Below the pieces are notes generated by a model. The model had not been told where the DNA came from, did no database searches, and worked only from the letters and a program-made list of their open reading frames with translations. From Neoechinorhynchus agilis (lineage: Eukaryota; Acanthocephala), in assembly GCA_051530055.1 (NCBI GenBank), contig CM121342.1, positions 7,192,001 to 7,256,000 of the forward strand: a stretch of DNA of 64,000 nucleotides. Reading direction: 5' to 3'. Of this stretch, positions 31,862-45,800 are shown in pieces. The translations under genes were made by a program, and so were the position numbers. Numbering within the stretch: the stretch's first letter is position 1; each line of letters opens with the position of its first letter.

Positions 31862-32700
31862 GCACGTCTCCCTCTTCTCGTTTTCCCCTCGAGCTCGATT
31901 CTCCATGCGAGGCGTCTTCATCTGCTTGTGTGACCTGAGGGCACCATCGCAATCCTGGTCATTTATTTTTTTCACGAAACTGGGTCATGTTTGCTAGTTA
32001 ATAGCAGTAAATATGATTCCTTCTTCTTAAATTCTAGTCATCACCTAATGGAAACCTCTTGGGTTTCTCAAGAGGGTTACAATCAATTCTAAACAAAAAT
32101 CTTAAAGTCAAATTACTCTTTCAAACAAAAAGTCCAAACTTTGCGTTACATTGAAATCTTCAATGTCCATTTTTCATCCCGAATTGTGGAATTGAAACAA
32201 ACAAAAATCTTCATCGATGGATACAAAAAATTTTCTTTTATTTTTTCGGTGCCCTCTGAAGCGTCCGAGCGGACACTGTACTCGTCATTGGGCTTTGGCC
32301 TGAGGCCGGAACTTACTGTAAATTGTTTCGAGATAGAAGTGAAAGTTAAAAAGCTGTTTTTCGCAGTGAGAGTTCGTTAGCGAAAATCGATGCTCTTTTG
32401 ATGTTCTTTGAAAAGTGAGCCTTACCTTAACTCACGGAGAAAAACTTCTTGCGCTCTTCGCTATCTATGATCTCGTCAATAAACACCTTACCTTGAAAGT
32501 TGCGGCGAATCCAACAGGGCTTCAAAAATTAAAATTATACTTAATTTTTACTTTCGAATACAAGGCTCTTTGAATCTTTGCTAAAAACGAAAGTGAATGA
32601 AATGTAAAAATCGTTAAAATAAATCGTGCATTCATAGATTAACTTCATTAAGGTTAAGTCAAGAGTTTCCATCGAAAACTCTACTTATTGAACAACAACA
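31862..32700. repeat. Segmental duplication, partner at 13449-14290
   Basis: See the partner copy. Here it begins abruptly after the LINE-B terminus, inside RTE coding sequence (ccctcttctcgttttcccct), and runs into the longer RTE copy. Differences are few and scattered. The 79-codon frame at 32141-32380 is longer at its start than in the partner because of one inserted base. Confidence 0.9.
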
Positions 32701-33720
32701 TTTCTTTGAACTTTTCTCTCACTTGAGAGGTCGTTCTTTTCAGCATTGTCGGCTTTCGTCTTTGTTCTCCTTTCCCAGCGTCTTGAAATCTCCGTTCACA
32801 CCGTCCTTCCACCTCTTTTTGGGCCTCCTTCTTCTCGTTTTCTCCTCGAGCTGCGTCTTCATCTGCTTGTGTGACCTGAGGATACCATCGCATCCGCCTC
32901 TTAGCGATTGCCTCCTCGATCGGCTCGGAAGCAAACAGTTTTCGCGCCTCCTCATTGGGCACTCGATCTTTGCGTGTCAATCCTGCGGACCATCTAGGCA
33001 TCCGCATTTCGTTGACGGCTAATCGTTGAACGTCTTCCTTCTTCGTATCCAACTTCTCGCGGGTCGAACTGCCTTGTAAACCCGCCCTTTAGGCTTGTTC
33101 GGGAGACGCTTATCGCAAAGGATGCCTATTGTCTTCCGCCAGTTGTAAGTGGACGAAGAAAAAATTGATCACTCACAGTGCTTTGAGGAAAATCGAAAGC
33201 GAAGCGCGGGAATTTTCGATGAAGATGAAAAAGATGGCTAGTCGGTGGCTCCGCTGTGGCATCGCATTCTCGGTACATCGCTTAGTGTTCGGGGCAATTC
33301 CTTTTCCAGTGGAATGCCCACACCAGATCTCGAGGGGCCGTGTCGTACGCACCTTCCAAATAGACGAACACAATGTTCAACGGACACTGCATCTCACTGA
33401 ACCTCTCAGCTGCCTTAGCACGAATATTGCATCGATTGTGCTCCCGCCGGGCATGAATCCTCGTTGGTCCTCGCTGATTCGGATCTTCTATCTAATTCTG
33501 TGATCGATAATTCGTTCCCACAGTTTCATTGTGTGAGACATGAGTTTAATGGTGCGGTAGCTCCTATACTGCAGAACATCTCCTTTGCTTTTGAAGATCG
33601 GTATCAATATGCTTCCCTGTCATTCCGGCGGGATCTTTTCCTTCCACCTGCATTGAACTCTTTGTCCGATCTCTCGTCTTCACCGGTATTTCCCGTGCTT
33701 TGCTGTTGACCGTCCATCGA
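32681..33720 (-). mobile_element. RTE-type LINE: RT to C-terminus
   Basis: Longest RTE copy. Minus strand, in order: GSILIPIFKSKGDVLQ, RTIKLMSHTMKLWERIID, EDQRGFMPGGSTIDAIF (fingers and palm of the RT), a gap in the palm, then TIGILCDKRLPNKPKGRVYK (thumb) and NEMRMPRWSAGLTRKDRVPN with IEEAIAKRRMRWYPQVTQAD (C-terminus). These match the RTE/BovB pattern SILIPIFK.KGD...C.NYR.IKL.SH..K..E+.+ and MLRW..G.T..DR..NE. Several frame changes and a missing catalytic block show that it is dead. Confidence 0.8.
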
Positions 33721-35440
33721 TCACTGTGATTTGTTTAATTTTTTCCGACATAAAATTCGGTGGCAAATAGGCTTTCTTTTTTTGTAAACTTTCGGAACGA
33801 TTTTCTCCTTATGGTACCAAACTTTTCTGACGCGATTACTGTTCTCGTCATTAAACTTTTGACCTGTACACACTTTGCTTACGGCATAAGACCGGAAGAA
33901 ACGCTAAAGTTTCCGTTACTTTCGATTTTGAGCCGATCGGCTTTCCGTTGCGTGATTGATTTATTAATTCCGAATATTTCGCCAAACTTCAGGTTTCTTA
34001 TTGAAAAACTTGCGAGCAGCCTGAATTTCGATGAAAAGGACGTAATATTGTGAATTAATCAATCAATCGTGCTTATTTTAGCATTCCGTTGGTGGCAAAA
34101 TCATTAACCATTTTTTATGCGGCATCTTGCGGTCTCCTTTACTGATAAGTCCACGGTAGTCGTGCAATGATGTTTATTAGAGCTTCGTGGTATCAGACAA
34201 GAAATATTATTTCAAGTTATGATCTGGAATCAATTTACCTTCTTTATGACTAATCCTGGGTTTTTGCTGGACTGTCCTTGTATAGTGGAATTCGAACTCC
34301 TTCGTTCACTTGCTTGGCACGATTTTCCTTAGGATCCACGGTAGAGGGATAAAACTCGAACGACGGTGAAAGCTCAAAATTCTAATTGGCTCATTTATTT
34401 CCGATAATTATGACATTATCAATTTTTGCCATTGTTTATAAGTTTTGTAACACGATCTCACACCGTAGAATACTTACATGCGTTGACAACAATTGATAAG
34501 TATCTTTTCCACCGAGGACAATAATCATAGAGCTCAAAGTTCCGATGGGTTTCCCGTGAAAAATAGTTTGCTGCTAGCCGACCAACCTTTTTTAGAAAAA
34601 TTCTGTTTTCAATTGTCTCAATAGTCATAGAGGTTTTGAAATGTAGAACGACGGATCGATTAATTTGTATTTCTCTTTTTTCACCACTTCTTCGGCTGCT
34701 CGTGAAACTGCAATGGACAAGTTGTTCTATTCACAATCCTATTCTGGCTTATAAAATGGCATAATCAAAGATATCAAAAGATTATATTTAATCTTCAAGT
34801 TCGCTGGACTTGATTAAAATGTAATCATGTGGAATATCAGTTGGTGTTACAGCTTTTAAAAAAATTAAGCCACCATTTCACCATCTCTGTCGAAGGAACG
34901 GCACTTCATTTTTTTCCAAAAGGGACGAACTTTGATTCTCGCCAATTAGGGAGCACTCTGTAGAATTGACTCTGGGCGCCAATTTGTGATCATTCTTAGA
35001 CCTACATTGTTTCGTCTAAAGTATCATCAGTCTGTAAATATATCTACATACCTTGCGCAATTGCGTCTCGTTGGCTGAGTAATCGAACAGATACATGCGA
35101 CATCCTCTGCATCTCTTCCGTCCACGGACGCTTAGAGCGATCTTCAGCTCGCTTTTGGGAAGTTTTAATAGACACCAAGGTATGAATTATCCGTATTTCG
35201 GGAAAATTGGAGTATTAAAGACACAGGAAATCCGAATTCTCGAATGAACCTTAGGGGATTTTTAGAAAACTTTGATCAACTAGACAAGCTGCTTCTCCAA
35301 GTTTTACCCAACAACAAACTGTTCGATTCAAGGGTTTTTCACCTTTGGTGCAATCTCCTTCTTCTTCAATAACACTGTATTCATTTCGTTTCCGCTTTAC
35401 TTCATCTCCCGTTCACCTTATAATCTCAATAGTTTCAGAG
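33721..35440. other. Intergenic DNA upstream of the innexin, no gene seen
   Basis: 33721-34060 on the minus strand may be the decayed RTE linker. From 34060 to the innexin I see no coding frame or repeat. This stretch should hold the innexin promoter. No clear TATA box could be assigned. Confidence 0.4.
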
Positions 35441-35466
35441 TGTGATTTCTTCGTTCTTTGAATACA

Positions 35467-36741
35467 ATGCTGACAGACGTTTCTCGTCTGTTCGTAAAAG
35501 TTGGTCAACCAGAGCGACGGGACGACGACATCTTCGACAAGATATCTCGTAGATGGACAGTAATTCTCCTCGCGGTTTTTCTGCTTGCCATTGCATCCAA
35601 ACATTATTTCGGAGATCCGATTGAATGCTGGACTCCTGCGGAATTCAAATCGAGCCACAACGACTACGTCAAACACTACTGCTGGATAACGTACACATAC
35701 CACGTAGGACCCCAAACGACGTTATCAAGAACCACATTAAGGCAATATCGAACTGGATATTACATTTGGGTTCCATTTGTGTTTACTATATCAGCATTGT
35801 TCTTCTACACACCATGTTGGGTGTGGAACAGTCTAGGACATCGTGTTCGATACGACCTTCCACGAATACTCAACCTTGCTGTCAAGGGTCAACATTCATC
35901 GGAACACTTGGAAGCACTTGTGGATTACTATGACAAGAAATGGCAGTACATTGAACATCATGATCGTAAGATATTGTCGAGACTCGTAAAATGTCTAAGC
36001 GCTCCAGTTGGCGGCGGTACTGCTACGGCTGTCTACATGCTCTCCAAAATTCTGTATCTCATCAATGCAGTAAGCCATTTTTTTCTACTGAATTTCATCC
36101 TTGGATTCGAATACAAAACCTATGGAATTCGAGTTCTCAAGTCCCTCATCTTCGATGAAACGGACTGGCAACCTTCCGCTTATTTTCCTCGATCGACTTT
36201 CTGTGACATTGGCGTTCGATACAAAGGCGATAACTACAACAACTACACCATCCAATGCGCACTACCTGTCAATCTATTCCATGAGAAAATCTTTGCTATA
36301 CTTTGGTTCTGGTACGCATTCGTTGTCGTCATTACTACGGTCGGTATTCTATATTGGCTTGCCCTAATGAGTCGTCCTGGACGCATACGGTTCATCCGCT
36401 CACATCTTCATGACGCATCGTCGGTCGACACTAAGTTCAAACAACGATTTGATGCGTTCTTTAGTCAATATTTAGCTGGCGACGGAGTACTCATGTTACG
36501 GCTAGTTAGTAAAAACTCAAATTGTTCACTTACTTGCGACCTTCTCAATCGTCTATGGTTTCAATACCTCGAAAGGGTGGCTACTTCGTATATATCGGGG
36601 GACAGCGGAACATTTATGAGCAGTAATTCGAGCGGAGCAGAAAGTTCCATGATGCATGGCTCAAATGCCGCTCCAGGCCACACGCTGGAAGAGGGTCAAC
36701 GCTTTTTAGACCGAAGAAACCAAGAATCGACTGGCATTTAG
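35467..36741 (+). CDS. Innexin (invertebrate gap-junction channel subunit)
   Basis: 424 codons, no intron, ATG at 35467 (the frame stays open nine bases further up but has no earlier ATG). Innexins form hexameric or octameric gap-junction hemichannels in the plasma membrane. Four hydrophobic spans: about residues 30-48 (WTVILLAVFLLAIASKHYF), 98-122 (begins with YYIWVPF, the family's YYQWV signature with I for Q), 196-214 and 275-301. Two cysteines in each outer loop, as the family requires: C54 and C72 (ECW...YCW), C246 and C264. The N-terminus (SRLFVKVGQ...RRWTVILL) and GDPIECW also match. A hydrophilic, serine-rich C-tail follows. The length is normal and nothing is broken. Lack of introns could mean intron loss or an old retrocopy. 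Confidence 0.97.
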   Translation: MLTDVSRLFVKVGQPERRDDDIFDKISRRWTVILLAVFLLAIASKHYFGDPIECWTPAEFKSSHNDYVKHYCWITYTYHVGPQTTLSRTTLRQYRTGYYIWVPFVFTISALFFYTPCWVWNSLGHRVRYDLPRILNLAVKGQHSSEHLEALVDYYDKKWQYIEHHDRKILSRLVKCLSAPVGGGTATAVYMLSKILYLINAVSHFFLLNFILGFEYKTYGIRVLKSLIFDETDWQPSAYFPRSTFCDIGVRYKGDNYNNYTIQCALPVNLFHEKIFAILWFWYAFVVVITTVGILYWLALMSRPGRIRFIRSHLHDASSVDTKFKQRFDAFFSQYLAGDGVLMLRLVSKNSNCSLTCDLLNRLWFQYLERVATSYISGDSGTFMSSNSSGAESSMMHGSNAAPGHTLEEGQRFLDRRNQESTGI

Positions 36742-36791
36742 ATTCCGGTCAACGAACGCAACAGCAAAAACAAAGACCAAGCGAGAATGCA

Positions 36792-36797
36792 AATAAA
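36792..36797 (+). promoter_or_regulatory. Poly(A) signal AATAAA of the innexin
   Basis: 51 bases after the stop codon. The 146-bp satellite starts about 40 bases further on, so the transcript must end at the edge of, or inside, the satellite. Confidence 0.65.
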
Positions 36798-36837
36798 AAA
36801 CTGCATGGCTGTATTGTCTTTTTAGTTTTGCTCTAGA

Positions 36838-39800
36838 CTGTGAACTGTTATGAGCCCATCTTGACACTCTGGTTCCAAATATGTATCAGATTCGCGAAAT
36901 CTATCAGTGGTCTTGATTTATTCGTAGTTCAATGTTCGTATGAACAAGTTTATAACATGGCGATTGACAGGGAACTTACTTTTAGTTACGTTCAACGAGA
37001 CCATCTTGACACTCTGATTCCAAATATGTGTTCAGATTCGCGAAATCTATCAGTGGTCTTGAGTTATTCGTAGTTCAATGTTCATATGAACAAGTTTATA
37101 ACATGGTGATTGACAGGGAAATTACTTTTAATTACGTTCAACGAGACCATCTTGACACTCTGATTCCAAATATGTGTTCAGATTCGCGAAATCTATCAGT
37201 GGTCTTGAGTTATTCGTAGTTCAATGTTCATATGAACAAGATTATAACATGGCGATTGACAGGGAACGTACTTTTAGTTACGTTCAACGAGACCATCTTG
37301 ACACTCTGATTCCAAATATGTGTTCAGATTCGCGAAATCTATCAGTGTTCGTGAGTTATTCGTAGTTCAATCTTCATATGAACAAGTTTATAACATGGCG
37401 ATTGACAGGGAACTTACTTTTAGTTACGTTCAACGAGACCATCTTGACACTCTGATTCCAAATATGTGTTCAGATTAGCGAAATCTATCAGTGGTCTCGA
37501 GTTATTCGTAGTTCAATGTTCATATGAACAAGTTTATAACATGGCGATTGACAGGGAACGTACTTTTAGTTACGTTCAACGAGACCATCTTGACACTCTG
37601 ATTCCAAATATGTGTTCAGATTCGCGAAATCTATCAGTGTTCGTGAGTTATTCGTAGTTCAATGTTCATATGAACAAGTTTATAACATGGCGATTGACAG
37701 GGAACTTACTTTTAGTTACGTTCAACGAGACCATCTTGACACTCTGATTCCAAATATGTGTTCAGATTCGCGAAATCTATCAGTGGTCTTGAGTTATTCG
37801 TAGTTCAATGTTCATATGAACAAGTTTATAACATGGCGATTGACAGGGGACGTACTTTTAATTACGTTCAGCGAGACCATCTTGACACTCTGATTCCAAA
37901 TATGTGTTCAGATTCGCGAAATCTATCAGTGGTCTTGAGTTATTCGTAGTTCAATGTTCATATGAACAAGTTTATAACATGGCGATTGACAGGAACTTAC
38001 TTTTAGTTACGTTCAACGAGACCATCTTGACACTCTGATTCCAAATATGTGTTCAGATTCCTTAAGAAATCTATCAGTGGTCTTGATTTATTCGTAGTTC
38101 AATGTTCATATGAACAAGTTTATAACATGGCGATTGACAGGGGACGTACTTTTAGTTACGTTCAACGAGACACTTCCTGACACTCTGATTCCAAATATGT
38201 GTTCAGATTCGCGAAATCTATCAGTGTTCATGAGTTATTCGTAGTTCAATGTTCATATGAACAAGTTTATAACATGGCGATTGACAGGGGACGTACTTTT
38301 AGTTACGTTCAACGAGACACTTCCTGACACTCTGATTCCAAATATGTGTTCAGATTCGCGAAATCTATCAGTGTTCATGAGTTATTCGTAGTTCAATGTT
38401 AATATGAACAAGTTTATAACATGGCGATTGACAGGGAACTTACTTTTAGTTACGTTCAACGAGACCATCTTGACACTCTGATTCCAAATATGTGTTCAGA
38501 TTCGCGAAATCTATCAGTGGTCTTGAGTTATTCGTAGTTCAATGTTCATATGAACAAGTTTATAACATGGCGATTGACGGGAACGTACTTTTAGTTGCGT
38601 TCAACGAGTCCATCTTGACACTCTGATTCCAAATATGTGTTCAGATTCGCGAAATCTATCAGTGTTCGTGAGTTATTCGTAGTTCAATGTTCATATGAAC
38701 AAGTTTATAACATGGCGATTGACAGGGAACTTACTTTTAGTTACGTTCAACGAGACCATCTTGACACTCTGATTCCAAATATGTGTTCAGATTCATGAGA
38801 AATCTATCAGTGGTCTTGAGTTATTCGTAGTTCAATGTTCATATGAACAAGTTTATAACATGGCGATTGACAGGGAACTTGCTTTTAATTACGTTCAACG
38901 AGTCCATCTTGACACTCTGATTCCAAATATGTGTTCAGGTTCGCAAAATCTATCAGTGGTCCTGAGTTATTCGTAGTTCAATGTTCATATGAACAAGTTT
39001 ATAACATGGCGATTGACAGGGAACTTACTTTTAATTACGTTCAACGAGACCATCTTGACACTCTGATTCCAAATATGTGTTCAGATTCGCGAAATCTATC
39101 AGTGGTCTTGAGTTATTCGTAGTTCAATGTTCATATGAACAAGTTTATAACATGGCGATTGACAGGGAACTTGCTTTTAATTACGTTCAACGAGACCATC
39201 TTGACACTCTGATTCCAAATATGTGTTCAGGTTCGCAAAATCTATCAGTGGTCCTGAGTTATTCGTAGTTCAATGTTCATATGAACAAGTTTATAACATG
39301 GCGATTGACAGGGAACGTACTTTTAGTTACGTTCAACGAGACCATCTTGACACTCTGATTCCAAATATGTGTTCAGATTCGCGAAATCTATCAGTGTTCG
39401 TGAGTTCGTAGTTCAATGTTCATATGAACAAGTTTATAACATGGCGATTGACAGGGAACTTACTTTTAATTACGTTCAACGAGACCATCTTGACACTCTG
39501 ATTCCAAATATGTGTTCAGATTCGCGAAATCTATCAGTGGTCTTGAGTTATTCGTAGTTCAATGTTCATATGATCAAGTTTATAACATGGCGATTGACAG
39601 GGAACTTACTTTTAATTACGTTCAACGAGACCATCTTGACACTCTGATTCCAAATATGTGTTTAGATTCGCGAAATCTATCAGTGGTCTTGAGTTATTCG
39701 TAGTTCAATGTTCATATGAGCAAGTTTATAACATGGCGATTGAACTGGAACTTACTTTTAGTTACGTTCAACGAGACCATCTTGACACTCTGATTAAAAA

Positions 39801-42800
39801 TATGTGTTCAGGTTCGCAAAATCTATCAGTGGTCCTGAGTTATTCGTAGTTCAATGTTCATATGAACAAGTTTATAACATGGCGATTGACAGGGAACTTA
39901 CTTTTAATTACGTTCAACGAGACCATCTTGACACTCTGATTCCAAATATGTGTTCAGATTCGCGAAATCTATCAGTGGTCTTGAGTTATTCGTAGTTCAA
40001 TGTTCATATGAACAAGTTTATAACATGGCGATTGACGGGGAACTTACTTTTAGTTACGTTCAACGAGACCATCTTGACACTCTGATTCCAAATATGTGTT
40101 CAGATTCGCAAAATCTATCAGTTGTCTTGAGTTATTCGTAGTTCAATGTTCATATGAACAAGTTTATAACATGGCGATTGACAGGGAACGTACTTTTAGT
40201 TACGTTCAACGAGACCATCTTGACACTCTGATTCCAAATATGTGTTCAGATTCGCGAAATCTATCAGTGGTCTCGAGTTATTCGTAGTTCAATGTTCATA
40301 TGAACAAGTTTATAACATGGCGATTGACATGGAAAGTACTTTTAGTTACGTTCAACGAGACCATCTTGACACTGATTCCAAATATGTGTCCAGATTCGCA
40401 AAATCTATCAGTGGTCTTGAGTTATTCGTAGTTCAATGTTCATATGAACAAGTTTATAACATGGCGATTGACAGGGAACTTGCTTTTAATTACGTTCAAC
40501 GAGTCCATCTTGACACTCTGATTCCAAATATGTGTTCAGATTCGCGAAATCTATCAGTGGTCTTGAGTTATTCGTAGTTCAATGTTCATATGAACAAGTT
40601 TATAACATGGCGATTGACAGGGAACTTGCTTTTAATTACGTTCAACGAGACCATCTTGACACTCTGATTCCAAATATGTGTTCAGATTCGCGAAATCTAT
40701 CAGTGGTCTTGAGTTATTCGTAGTTCAATGTTCATATGAACAAGTTTATAACATGGCGATTGACAGGGAACTTGCTTTTAATTACGTTCAACGAGACCAT
40801 CTTGACACTCCTGATTCCAAATATGTGTTCAGATTCGCGAAATCTATCAGTGGTCTTGAGTTATTCGTAGTTCAATGTTCATATGAACAAGTTTATAACA
40901 TGGCGATTGACAGGGAACGTACTTTTAGTTACGTCCAACGAGACCATCTTGACACTCTGATTCCAAATATGTGTTCAGATTCGCGAAATCTATCAGCGGT
41001 CTTGAGTTATTCGTAGTTCAATGTTCATATGAACAAGTTTATAACATGGCGATTGACAGGGAACGTACTTTTAGTTACGTTCAACGAGTCCATCTTGACA
41101 CTCTGATTCCAAATATGTGTTCAGATTCGCGAAATCTATCAGTGGTCTCGAGTTATTCGTAGTTCAATGTTCATATGATCAAGTTTATAACATGGCGATT
41201 GACAGGGAACTTACTTTTAATTACGTTTAACGAGTCCATCTTGACACTCTGATTCCAAATATGTGTTCAGATTCGCGAAATCTATCAGTGGTCTTGAGTT
41301 ATTCGTAGTTCAATGTTCATATGAACAAGTTTATAACATGGCGATTGACAGGGGACGTACTTTTAGTTACGTTCAACGAGACCATCTTGACACTCTGATT
41401 CCAAATATGTGTTCAGATTCGCGAAATCTATCAGTGGTCTTGAGTTATTCGTAGTTCAATGTTCATATGAGCAAGTTTATAACATGGCGATTGACAGGGA
41501 ACGTACTGGTTACGTTCAACGAGACCATCTTGACACTCTGATTCCAAATATGTGTTCAGATTCGCGAAATCTATCAGTGGTCTTGAGTTATTCGTAGTTC
41601 AATGTTCATATGAGCAAGTTTATAACATGGCGATTGACAGGGAACGTACTTTTAGTTACGTTCAACGAGACCATCTTGACACTCTGATTCCAAATATGTG
41701 TTCAGATTCGCGAAATCTATCAGTGGTCTTGATTTATTCGTAGTTCAATGTTCATATGAACAAGTTTATAACATGGCGATTGACAGGGGACGTACTTTTA
41801 GTTACGTTCAACGAGACCATCCTGACACTCTGATTCCAAATATGTGTTCAGATTCGCGAAATCTATCAGTGTTCGTGAGTTATTCGTAGTTCAATGTTCA
41901 TATGAACAAGTTTATAACATGGCGATTGACAGGGAACTTACTTTTAGTTACGTTCAACGAGACCATCTTGAAACTCTGATTCCAAATATGTGTTCAGATT
42001 CGCGAAATCTATCAGTGGTCTTGAGTTATTCGTAGTTCAATGTTCATATGAACAAGTTTACAACATGGCGATTGACAGGGAACTTACTTTTAATTACGTT
42101 CAACGAGTCCATCTTGACACTCTGATTCCAAATATGTGTTCAGATTCGCGAAATCTATCAGTGGTCTTGAGTTATTCGTAGTTCAATGTTCATATGAGCA
42201 AGTTTATAACATGGCGATTGACAGGGAAAGTACTTTTAGTTACGTTCAACGAGACCATCTTGACACTCTGATTCCAAATATGTGTTCAGATTCGCGAAAT
42301 CTATCAGTGGTCTTGATTTATTCGTAGTTCAATGTTCATATGAACAAGTTTATAACATGGCGATTGACAGGGGACGTACCTTTAGTTACGTTCAACGAGA
42401 CCATCCTGACACTCTGATTCCAAATATGTGTTCAGATTCGCGAAATCTATCAGTGTTCGTGAGTTATTCGTAGTTCAATGTTAATATGAACAAGTTTATA
42501 ACATGGCGATTGACAGGGAACTTACTTTTAGTTACGTTCAACGAGACCATCTTGACACTCTGATTCCAAATATGTGTTCAGATTCGCGAAATCTATCAGT
42601 GTTCGTGAGTTATTCGTAGTTCAATGTTCATATGAACAAGTTTATAACATGGCGATTGACAGGGGACGTACTTTTAGTTACGTTCAACGAGACCATCTTG
42701 ACACTCTGATTCCAAATATGTGTTCAGATTCGCGAAATCTATCAGTGGTCTTGAGTTATTCGTAGTTCAATGTTCATATGAACAAGTTTATAACATGGCG

Positions 42801-45800
42801 ATTGACGGGAACTTACTTTTTGATTACGTTCAACGAGACCATCTTGACACTCTGATTCCAAATATGTGTTCAGATTCGCGAAATCTATCAGTGTTCGTGA
42901 GTTATTCGTAGTTCAATGTTCATATGAACAAGTTTATAACATGGCGATTGACAGGGAACTTACTTTTAGTTACGTTCAACGAGACCATCTTGACACTCTG
43001 ATTCCAAATATGTGTTCAGATTCGCGAAATCTATCAGTGGTCTCGGAAGTTATTCGTAGTTCCAATGTTCATATGAACAAGTTTATAACATGGCGATTGA
43101 CATGGAAAGTACTTTTAGTTACGTTCAACGAGACCATCTTGACACTCTGATTCCAAATATGTGTTCAGATTCGCGAAATCTATCAGTGGTCTCGAGTTAT
43201 TCGTAGTTCAATGTTCATATGAACAAGTTTATAACATGGCGATTGACATGGAAAGTACTTTTAGTTACGTTCAACGAGACCATCTTGACACTCTGATTCC
43301 AAATATGTGTTCAGATTCGCGAAATCTATCAGTGGTCTCGAGTTATTCGTAGTTCAATGTTCATATGATCAAGTTTATAACATGGCGATTGACAGGGAAC
43401 TTACTTTTAATTACGTTCAACGAGTCCATCTTGACAATCTGATTCCAAATATGTGTTCAGATTCGCGAAATCTATCAGTGGTCTTGAGTTATTCGTAGTT
43501 CAATGTTCATATGAGCAAGTTTATAACATGGCGATTGACAGGGAACTTACTTTTAGTTACGTTCAACGAGACCATCTTGAAACCCTGATTCCAAATATGT
43601 GTTCAGATTCGCGAAATCTATCAGTGGTCTTGAGTTATTCGTAGTTCAATGTTCATATGAACAAGTTTACAACATGGCGATTGACAGGGAACTTACTTTT
43701 AATTACGTTCAACGAGACCATCTTGACACTCTGATTCCAAATATGTGTTCAGATTCGCGAAATCTATCAGTGGTCTCGAGTTATTCGTAGTTCAATGTTC
43801 ATATGAACAAGTTTATAACATGGCGATTGACAGGGAACGTACTTTTAGTTACGTTCAACGAGACCATCTTGACACTCCTGATTCCAAATATGTGTCCAGA
43901 TTCGCAAAATCTATCAGTGGTCTTGAGTTATTCGTAGTTCAATGTTCATATGAACAAGTTTATAACATGGCGATTGACAGGGAACTTGCTTTTAATTACG
44001 TTCAACGAGTCCATCTTGACACTCTGATTCCAAATATGTGTTCAGATTCGCGAAATCTATCAGTGGTCTTGAGTTATTCGTAGTTCAATGTTCATATGAA
44101 CAAGTTTATAACATGGCGATTGACAGGGAACTTGCTTTTAATTACGTTCAACGAGACCATCTTGACACTCTGATTCCAAATATGTGTTCAGATTCGCAAA
44201 ATCTATCAGTGGTCTTGAGTTATTCGTAGTTCAATGTTCATATGAACAAGTTTATAAAATGGCGATTGACAGGGAACGTACTTTTAGTTACGTTCAACGA
44301 GACCATCTTGACACTCTGATACCAAATATGTGTTCAGATTCGCAAAATCTATCAGTGGTCTTGAGTTATTCGTAGTTCAATGTTCATATGAACAAGTTTA
44401 TAACATGGCGATTGACAGGGAACTTGCTTTTAATTACGTTCAACGAGACCATCTTGACACTCTGATTCCAAATATGTGTTCAGATTCGCAAAATCTATCA
44501 GTGGTCTTGAGTTATTCGTAGTTCAATGTTCATATGAACAAGTTTATAACATGGCGATTGACAAGGAACTTTACTTTTAGTTACGTTCAACGAGTCCATC
44601 TTGACACTCTGATTCCAAATATGTGTTCAGATTCGCGAAATCTATCAGTGGTCTCCGAGTTATTCGTAGTTCAATGTTCATATGATCAAGTTTATAACAT
44701 GGCGATTGACAGGGGAACTTACTTTTAATTACGTTCAACGAGTCCATCTTGACACTCTGATTCCAAATATGTGTTCAGATTCGCGAAATCTATCAGTGGT
44801 CTCGAGTTATTCGTAGTTCAATGTTCATATGATCAAGTTTATAACATGGCGATTGACAGGGAACTTACTTTTAATTACGTTCAACGAGTCCATCTTGACA
44901 CTCTGATTCCAAATATGTGTTCAGATTCGCGAAATCTATCAGTGGTCTTGAGTTATTCGTAGTTCAATGTTCATATGAGCAAGTTTATAACATGGCGATT
45001 GACAGGGAACTTACTTTTAGTTACGTTCAACGAGTCCATCTTGACACTCTGATTCCAAATATGTGTTCAGATTCGCGAAATCTATCAGCGGTCTTGAGTT
45101 ATTCGTAGTTCAATGTTCATATGAACAAGTTTATAACATGGCGATTGACAGGGAACGTACTTTTAGTTACGTTCAACGAGACCATCTTGACACTCTGATT
45201 CCAAATATGTGTTCAGATTCGCGAAATTATCAGTGGTCTTGATTTATTCGTAGTTCAATGTTCATATGAACAAGTTTATAACATGGCGATTGACAGGGGA
45301 CGTACTTTTAGTTACGTTCAACGAGACCATCTGACACTCTGATTCCAAATATGTGTTCAGATTCGCGAAATCTATCAGTGTTCGTGAGTTATTCGTAGTT
45401 CAATGTTAATATGAACAAGTTTATAACATGGCGATTGACAGGGAACTTGCTTTTAATTACGTTCAACGAGACCATCTTGACACTCTGATTCCAAATATGT
45501 GTTCAGATTCGCGAAATCTATCAGTGGTCTTAGGTTATTCGTAGTTCAATGTTCATATGAACAAGTTTATAACATGGCGATTGACAGGGAACGTACTTTT
45601 AGTTACGTTCAACGAGACCATCTTGACACTCTGATTCCAAATATGTGTTCAGATTCGCGAAATCTATCAGTGGTCTTGATTTATTCGTAGTTCAATGTTC
45701 ATATGAACAAGTTTATAACATGGCGATTGACAGGGAACGTACTTTTAGTTACGTTCAACGAGACCATCTTGACACTCTGATTCCAAATATGTGTTCAGAT

